Source: Atkinsonella hypoxylon
Taxonomy: Eukaryota > Ascomycota > Sordariomycetes > Hypocreales > Clavicipitaceae
Length of the DNA stretch: 64,000 nucleotides
Assembly: GCA_000729835.1 (NCBI GenBank)
Contig: JFHB01000177.1
Location: 1-64,000 of the forward strand
Direction: 5' to 3'
In this document: in pieces, positions 57,564 to 64,000 of the stretch
Position numbering within the stretch: the stretch's first letter is position 1
Layout: each line of letters opens with the position of its first letter
Translations under genes and position numbers: made by a program
Notes under the pieces: model-generated
Told to the model about the DNA's origin: nothing
The model's input: only the letters and a program-made list of their open reading frames with translations
Databases searched by the model: none

Positions 57564-60208
57564 TAGCCGGCACGAAGAGACTACTTATCAGCATGAGGCA
57601 TTCGCAGGAAAACCTCCGTTAAAGTCCGACTTATAGGTTTCGGGCTTCAGACAATCGCACAGCGAAAGTATACTTATTTATTTGTCCTGTATTTATCTAA
57701 CCGCAAGTTCTACTACTTCAATGGGAATCTCACCTCCTTTAATCGCTCATTGAATACTTGCACCCCTTGACGCCTGTGATCAACGAGACTTAGAATTACC
57801 ACGCTATAAAACGAGCTTGAGACTTACTATACCACAGCAATCCATTTAACTTTCGCCCTTAACTGCCCTCGCGAGGCAGTAATCCTTATATGCCACATAT
57901 TTTTAGTTAAGTCTAGGTCGCAAATCGCGGTGTAACAGGCAATTAACGTCGGGTACCCACATACGGAATCCACCTACATCTGTAATTAGTGTTGCCTATT
58001 CCGTAGTTACGGAGTAGTATGATCTATACCGAAAAGTGCCCTTGATGTTTCTTTTCGTGCTATAACGCTAATTATTATCAATTAAAGCTATTTCTAAAAG
58101 AGTTATAAAGCTGCTGCTACAGCTATTGCAGTAAAAACTAAATAGCTCCACTGAAAATAGGTGTAGAGGAACACTTCTACTTTCGGTTAGGTCCAGTGTG
58201 GTAACTATTTGGTAACTCCAGTGCGTTATTTGCGAGTCCCTCACACCCCGCTCGCCTGACTTAAAGGTAAGACGAGAAAATAACTACTAGCACAGGATAT
58301 TGCAGCCGCGCACACATAGCTAGGGAGGTCAAGCCTATCTATTCTACCTCAGGCAAGCGTTATTTAGATTTCGGACAGCCGACAGAATCATTTGGTGGCA
58401 ATCCGGGACATGTCAGCAAAATATCCGCGGCTGGTAAGCTTGATTCGGCATAGTTCTATTGAGAGACATAAGCGCACGCACCACCTTTGCTTTGGCTACA
58501 GTACCATCCTCTGCGATTATTTGAAAATGACGCAGATGGCGGTTCCATGCTTACGTTAGCTGCAGTTGTGGATCAGTATCCGTCCTGGACGACTACACGC
58601 AAGGGCGAAACAAGGGGATATGAATAAAGTCGCACAAAAGCACTTTTTCAGGACCGACTTGCACAAACTGTCGAGCCACTGACAATGGCCCGTTAGCCGC
58701 TCGGCGCTTAACCCCTATCATAAGATCTGATGCTTATATGACATGCAGTTTGGCGCTTATACATAACTCTAGGAGGGCTTTCTTGCTCACTTATTTTAGC
58801 CCCCGCCATTGCAAGGATCTGGCTTTTGCGGTACATACTGACTTGTAAGTAGGAAGAAATCGCTTAGTTGGAAGTTATGGAATTGTTCCTTTTGGCCACA
58901 TGGTGGCAATGAAGCACAGAACTAAATTCTATGTTGACATAAATAAGCAAACCAGGATGGGTTCCATAGGGCTCTAAATTACCGCTCCGCCCGTATCAGT
59001 CCACGGTCAAGATTATTTTGACAAAGTCGCGCTAATTCTCTGCCTTTCCAACCTTAATAGACGGCAAGCGGTTGTTCCTGGCCTCCCCTCAATGCAACAA
59101 CCGTAGCTTTATAACGGGGCTTAACTAGCTTTAGTGTGTTATGTCAATACTTGACTATACTTGACTACGCACCAAGAAAGTCGGGAAGACCCGTTGTCTA
59201 TCTCAGTCTCACTTCATCGGCTGTAATAGTTCTTCATAGTTGGGGGCCTTTTGCCATGCGTCAGATTTAGAAACAGGCCGTAAGCCAACTCGTCTCTGAG
59301 GTGCCTCATCTGACACATCTTATAAACATTGTGGCCGTCCAAGGTTGGGCTTAAGAGTTCGAGCCACAAAGCACTGCTACCTCCATTTACAGACTATATG
59401 TTTAATTCAACACTTCTCAGGCAGCACATAGCAACACTGTAGTTCATCAAATTAACGCAGTTCCAAACGTAAGACGTTTCTGGACTAAATCAGCTTATCA
59501 AAGGCTCGGAGTTGAGTCTTACTAAAGGGTCTTGGTCGCATGCTAGTGCGAAAATTGCGATGACTTTCCTTTCGAGACATGCGGCCCTCAAATTTTACTA
59601 ACATACCGCGGCAGATGACTCAAGCAGAATATATTCCCTATAATCAATTCTTGGCATAACATCATGTTTGCTCCTGCCTACGACGGTAGGCTGAGCTTTG
59701 CAATGGGGACAGCGGTAGCGACGCAACCATAAAACTGGTTGCACTATTCCAAAGATGGGAGAGGTAGAAAGAAGCTAATGAATTTAATTCCTGGGTATAA
59801 AGGTCGAATGAACTAGAAACATCAAGCATTCCGCAGAGATGTCGGTTCATGAAAACCGCGAAACAATTGCAGCAACAGGACAAACTGGTCTGAACATCCT
59901 TGTCAGTCAACATCCACAAAGAGGTTGATAAGACTTAACCGAAGCCAATGCTTCAGCACGATCTCAATTCAGAGACAAAGAGCCACTCGATTATCCTGGA
60001 TTTGTGTCTCTCTTCTCGCAAGTCATGTCTTCGAAAGAGGGTGCGAGTTGGAAGGTGAGCGGCTGACTTCACCCATATGCCATCCAATATTATCATAGGC
60101 TCTGTCTATATGGACTATCAAGCAACACCTGACTGGTAAAGCATTTAGTCCCCCCAGCCGCCCACAACTCAGCGCATAGAAACCCTTATATCCCATCGCG
60201 TCAACACC
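57564..60208. other. Gene-poor region of 2.6 kb
   Basis: No frame of convincing coding quality. The longest is 85 codons on the minus strand (59,662-59,919), without a recognisable motif. A short AT-rich patch at 58,060-58,140 resembles RIP-altered DNA. A perfect palindrome TCCGTAGTTACGGA lies at about 58,000, in an ACGGAAT/ATTCCGT context that could be the remains of a small inverted-repeat element. The rest may be decayed genes or regulatory DNA. Confidence 0.5.
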
Positions 60209-60643
60209 ATGACAGAACACGTCCGCATTGAACGCATTGCTGCCAAAATACCGTCCTCTAGAGACTCAGAAGCCTTTCAATCTTCCACGACAGCTGCTTG
60301 GATCCATTATGTTACCTCTAATCAGCTTACAACCGAGCTTCGAAACCTCACCCCCAACTACCCTTTGACGGCGGATCTCGTGCGAGAGGCATACTCACGC
60401 GTTCGCCAAGTTCCTCTCTCCAACAGAAGCTGGAATCTAGCTTGGCTGATTCTTACCAAGATGAAGGAAGATGGACTGATAACTACTTTTGTGAGTGTTG
60501 TCGCGATAAAGCCGGAGATGTGGGGTGGCAGGAAGACCAGTCCGGAAGACGTTGCGCAGTTAGCAGCATGTTTTGAGACGGAGTGGACTCCTGCAGTGGA
60601 TAGAATGCTTCGGCATTGGAACAAACCGCCAACTTGGCATTGA
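60209..60643 (+). CDS. Hypothetical protein, 144 aa
   Basis: The intact frame starts in a good context (AACACCATGA, A at -3) and ends PPTWH. It reads as a soluble, mainly helical protein: an N-terminal MTEHVRIERIAAKIP, a Leu-rich middle (ELRNLTPNYPL), WNLAWLILTKMKEDGLI, and a Trp/Pro-rich end. There is no signal peptide, membrane helix or catalytic motif I recognise. It stands alone on the plus strand, 420 bp from the converging MFS gene. Codon use looks normal for the genic part. Function unknown. Confidence 0.7.
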   Translation: MTEHVRIERIAAKIPSSRDSEAFQSSTTAAWIHYVTSNQLTTELRNLTPNYPLTADLVREAYSRVRQVPLSNRSWNLAWLILTKMKEDGLITTFVSVVAIKPEMWGGRKTSPEDVAQLAACFETEWTPAVDRMLRHWNKPPTWH

Positions 60644-61064
60644 GATATTTCAGCCAAGGAACTCCCAGGCTTAATGAGAACCTTTCGCAGGCGCAGGGAC
60701 GCAAGTAATAGCCAGCACGAGGGTTGTGAGCAGTATTCTATTCAAAGTATGAAGGCATAGCGCGATGAGAGACTATGTCCTTCTCGGCAGATAAAGGGTC
60801 TTGACCTCTGTATCGTTGGCGTACAATTGTGGCATAGCGCATTGGGATCGTTCGCTTTAAAGGTGTAATGATCATTTATACTACAATCATTACTTCATAT
60901 ACTAGGCTCAAGCATAATGCATGTGTACGATTGAGCATTGCAAGACCGACGCTAGACGTGTTAATGAACAAATATACGAAATGATAAATCGATTGAAGAT
61001 TAGAGACCACATTATCATTCCGCCTTAATATTCATACGAGAAGTAGTCGCCTAGATAAGAAAAT
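60644..61064. other. Intergenic region between two converging genes
   Basis: About 420 bp between the stop of the 144-aa gene and the stop of the MFS gene. It should hold both 3' ends. No ORF or repeat was seen. Confidence 0.6.
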
Positions 61065-63001
61065 CTAACCCTCCTCGTCATCACCACGTTCTTCCAAATC
61101 CTCGCTCTCCAGGCCAGCGCCCCGTATAAATAGCGACAAGCACCATCCTAGCAGCGTAAGACCGCCGAATAAACTCCATGATAGAGCTTCCCCTTTGGGT
61201 CGAATATTCGCAAACAGGGTGAAAAGGCCGCCGGAGACAAAAGGACCTATACTTCGTCCCAAAGCGGATAGGGTCTGTGCGACCCCATTAAGGGTGCCGA
61301 GACTAGCGTGAGATGGCGCAGAATTCGTTATCTTTATTCAATAGGTCAATCATCATGTGAAACGAACAAGCTGACCTGACGTGGAATATTACGAAGACTC
61401 ACGAGTAACATAACGCTGGATAGCCCCCCAACAGCGCAGATATTCTTTAGTATTAACACCATGGCCAACTCGGCGTACAGCCAAAACCTAGCTGTTCCGA
61501 TATCGAAGGGTGGTTTATCGTCAAGATAACCCACCCACGGCATCAAGAAAAGACTTATGCTGAGACCTAGAAGCGCGAACCTGTACGAGCCCAGATTTCC
61601 AACCTTGGTCTTGATGGGCTGGAACAAAAAAGCTTGGAATATAATGGTTGCGAGACCGGCGGTGCTGAGGCTGAAGCCGATCTTTGATGGGCCGAGATCC
61701 CGACCTGCTGGGGCGGGTGTTGATGCAAATATGGGATACAGGCTGTTGAAGCTGATGTTTGAGAGCTGAAAGACCAGATATGTAGACAGGAGAATCAGTG
61801 TTGTCTGATTGAGGAGGTCCTTCCAGACGGGTCGTCGGCTATCAGTGCCATCGTGAGACTTCGTGGTTTCGTTATTTGAAGAGGACGTTGTCGAAGATGA
61901 GGAAGAAGACAGAAGAGGCTGTTGGGCAGATGCCTTGGCGAGACGGGAACTCCAGGATGCCCGGCGATCGTCAGAGCCGCCTTCCATGCAATTCATGAGC
62001 TTTGTGATCCACGCAGGCCGCCACGGACTGGCACCGCTTTCATCCAGTGTCTCCTCAAACCAGATTCCTACAACTATAACACTTAAGCCCAGCATTGTAG
62101 CACCAAGAACATTTGGTCCCAAGTAAGGGTACTCTTTGCCCATTTTGTTAACCAGAACGCCACCCAACGCAGGACCAGAAATACTCCCCAGGGAATAAAT
62201 CACCGGCAGGTATGTAAACGCTCGACTCTGGTTCGATCTATCCGTCACTTCTCCCACCACTGTAGGCACACAAGCTGCATTCCCGTTGAGTAGCCCCATA
62301 AGCGCATGCACAAGTACCATCTGCCAATACTGCTTGCAAAAGCCAAAGACGCAGAAGCAGCACATAAGGGAGAAGGTCCCCGCCAGGAGAATTGGTTTCC
62401 GTCCGACGATGTCGCTAGCGTAGCCCCAAAGAAAATTGGTAGATAATTGTGCGAGGGCAAATGCGCTGGCTAGTATACCGACATATAGCCCGCCTCTCTG
62501 AGCAGGCATACCTGGCATGGAGGCCACCATCTCAGGAAGATAAGGTCCTATAGAATTTAGTGCCGTTTGTTCAGAAAGAGATAGAAAGGCTAGCAGCAAG
62601 AGCTGCTGTATGGGAAGGGGTGTCTCGTCATCATCGTGATCGGGTTCATGTTCGTCTGATGAGGATCGTGAGGAGGTCGAACTCGCGTCGGGCACGGGTG
62701 CTTTGAGAGGCGCCTTGGGCGGCTGCGTGGGAAACGTTTGGTATCGATGTGTGGAAGTTTGGCGGCGAAAGGAGCCGATTGATGGGATGGGAGCGCCTGC
62801 GTGGAATGACCCCGTTGATGCTTGCCGTGTGGAGGCAAATAATTTGGGTCGGCTGGGATGTTTTGTCATGATGGAGCAGAGAGCGCAAAGTGCAGTCGGT
62901 TTCTGTCTCCTGACTCTGTCTCCTGACCCTGTCTCCTGACTCTCGTTATCGTCCACTGACGTGGTATTCAATGATGGAAGTCCTTGTACATCGAGCACCA
63001 T
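61065..63001 (-). CDS. MFS transporter (DHA1 or ZIFL-like), one intron
   Basis: Exon 1 is 63,001-61,376 and exon 2 is 61,331-61,065, giving 630 residues. After a Ser/Pro-rich N-terminal tail of about 130 residues come TM1 (IQQLLLLAFLSLSEQTAL, 131 onward) and the MFS motif A as GYASDIVGRK (193-202). A loop of about 70 acidic and Ser-rich residues separates the two six-helix halves. Splicing joins LRNIPRQ to ITNSAPSHASLGTLNG, restoring a conserved stretch of this family. The closest family I recall is the fungal YCR023C/ZIFL-like group; the substrate is unknown. It acts in a membrane, plasma or vacuolar. Met45 (62,869) has A at -3, while Met1 has T at -3, so Met45 may be the real start (586 aa). 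Confidence 0.9.
61332..61375 (-). other. 44-nt intron of the MFS gene
   Basis: Minus strand: donor GTCAGC, acceptor TAAAG, phase 0, with a TGATTGACC branch-point-like site about 15 nt before the acceptor. The unspliced frame stops at 61,346; splicing joins the 551-codon frame to the downstream exon. Confidence 0.85.
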
Positions 63002-63682
63002 TCAAGGAAAAGCACCAGGGTTTTGGTCGTCGCGCCACAGAGCACTGAACAGATTACGCAGGGAATTGCATTTTTTCGATGAGGATGCAAGTGAGGATGT
63101 GACAGAATGTACGGAATCAGCGTAATTTGGAGCAGGAAGAAGCCATCTATTTCTCATCGCGATGATAGGGGTTGAGTCGCGGCTGGTTGATTCATCGGCA
63201 CCATTGATTGGACTACGTCACTGACTTGGTGCGAGTCCAGGGTAAAGGGGCGGGCTGAGCTGACGCCCCTGTTGAAGTTCCACGGGGCTGGTTGGTCTAT
63301 GCCGCTCAGCCCTGGTGCCACGCCACGCAGTGATGGGGAAGGAATACTTTTTGGTACGTCTGCCGGGTAACTACAACGAGGCATCAATTGATGTTACGAT
63401 GGGATGCATGGACACCTCGTCCGTAACTAATAGAAATGAAATCATATTAATGCACATACAAAGTTGACTCGGGCGTTTTCTCATCTCGGGTGGGATGCAG
63501 ATGGATGTAGATAGATACATCAGACTGTTAAATTGGATTGAAAGGGTAACGCTAAGAAGAAAAGGGTATTACTAGTGTCATCTCAATCTTGCCATTCTTG
63601 AATGCCGGAATGTGCATCGCTGACAAATTGTCACCAAGCGCCAAAATGCTCACCTCCCCTCGCAAGCTCGCAGGCTCGCACG
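63002..63682. other. Intergenic: MFS promoter and flavohemoglobin 3' end
   Basis: Both flanking genes are on the minus strand, so this holds the MFS promoter and the 3' UTR of the flavohemoglobin. I saw no convincing ORF, TATA box or palindrome. Confidence 0.55.
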
Positions 63683-64000
63683 CTACACATCTCCAGTCCT
63701 GAAGAGTTCGAGATGGATGCGCTTCAAAGGCACTCTTTTGGCCACCAGCTGCTGCCTCATCTGGACCATCCACTCTTCTGGCCCGCAAAGGTAGTACTCG
63801 GTGGTTTGGTTCGCCAAGTGCAATGCGCCTTCATCGGCGAGCTTGTCTAGACTCAACGGGCCTTCATGATCGTAGTCTGTGCCCCTTTTGTCGCTCTCGG
63901 CGACATGTTTCACAAACACTGCGCGCTTGATATTGCTGTGGTCATTGGCCTTGTCAGTGAGTTCACTGATGAGTCTGCGGAAGCACAACTCATGTGATTG
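63683..64000 (-). CDS. Flavohemoglobin (nitric oxide dioxygenase), C-terminal part
   Basis: The open frame runs off the right edge and holds the last 105 residues of a flavohemoglobin: the NAD-binding half of the ferredoxin-reductase domain. Seen are SHELCFRRLISEL near the edge, EYYLCGPEEWMVQMRQQL (the nucleotide-binding CGPxxFM motif, here with Trp), and the family ending RIHLELFRTGDV. The globin and FAD-binding parts would lie to the right, outside the window. Such proteins turn NO plus O2 into nitrate using NAD(P)H, haem and FAD, in cytosol or mitochondria. The MFS gene lies downstream in the same direction, but fungal genes are transcribed singly. Confidence 0.88.
   Translation of the reverse strand, partial: QSHELCFRRLISELTDKANDHSNIKRAVFVKHVAESDKRGTDYDHEGPLSLDKLADEGALHLANQTTEYYLCGPEEWMVQMRQQLVAKRVPLKRIHLELFRTGDV

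Noticed and set aside
59662..59919. 85-codon minus-strand frame as a gene
   Set aside because: No motif, no sign of splicing partners, composition not convincing.
60358..60657. 99-codon minus-strand frame
   Set aside because: Complement of the better supported 144-aa gene.
62590..62888. 80 to 82-codon minus-strand frames
   Set aside because: Shadows in other frames of the MFS N-terminal tail.
1..64000. CRISPR array, bacterial operon or rRNA genes
   Set aside because: No regularly spaced repeats of that kind; introns, RIP and LTR elements show a fungal nuclear genome.

Overview
The window looks like filamentous ascomycete (Pezizomycotina) DNA. Evidence: Ty1/copia and Ty3/gypsy elements ruined by C-to-T and G-to-A transitions that turn CpA/TpG into TpA (the signature of repeat-induced point mutation, RIP), a TTAGGG-type telomere-like tract, a 44-nt intron, and fungal-type MFS transporter, protein-kinase-like and flavohemoglobin genes. 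It has two parts: a 55-kb AT-rich heap of nested retrotransposons with no intact gene (1 to about 55,440), then about 8.5 kb of normal-composition genic DNA.

The heap can be unpicked with target-site duplications (TSDs) and empty sites. I name the families A, B (copia), C, D (gypsy) and S (a miniature LTR element). The oldest layer in view is a gypsy-like relic (54,625-55,468). Copia A4 lies in it (51,780-54,619). Gypsy D, on the minus strand, lies in A4 and is cut into pieces at 13,342-18,155, 31,849-32,511, 40,604-41,882 and 49,733-51,779. The breaks in D are copia A1 (to 13,341; only its right-hand junction is in view), a solo A LTR (13,597-14,295, TSD GAAAT), the S composite (18,156-31,843, TSD GTTTT), gypsy C (32,512-40,598, TSD GTAGC) and complete copia A3 (41,883-49,727, TSD ATAGC). 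A1 is cut by copia B1 (4,451-9,857, TSD GGTAC) and A2 by copia B2 on the minus strand (20,174-26,356, TSD GATAT). An inverted A LTR sits in the 5' LTR of A1.

The most unusual structure is the S composite. S is a roughly 350-bp miniature LTR element: 80-bp LTRs, the half-initiator-tRNA primer site of family A, a tRNA-like sequence with recognisable A and B boxes, and the polypurine tract of family A. One full A unit (internal region plus one LTR) is inserted exactly at the LTR/primer-site junction of S. After removal of nested B2 that unit is 7,146 bp, the same as the matching part of A3. This is the product expected from homologous recombination of a one-LTR circular A cDNA into S.

Family B carries, in its leader, five roughly 27-bp tandem repeats and a telomere-like tract that forms a hairpin. 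Both are present in B1 and B2.

The genic part holds, from left to right: a GC-richer relic of a C-like LTR, a doubtful 74-codon Cys-containing ORF, a MITE-like element with 39-bp inverted ends, a 326-aa kinase-like gene (plus), about 2.6 kb without a recognisable gene, a 144-aa orphan (plus), an MFS transporter with one intron (minus), and the 3' end of a flavohemoglobin (nitric oxide dioxygenase) gene (minus) that runs off the window. The last two lie in tandem on the minus strand; nothing in the sequence proves a shared pathway.
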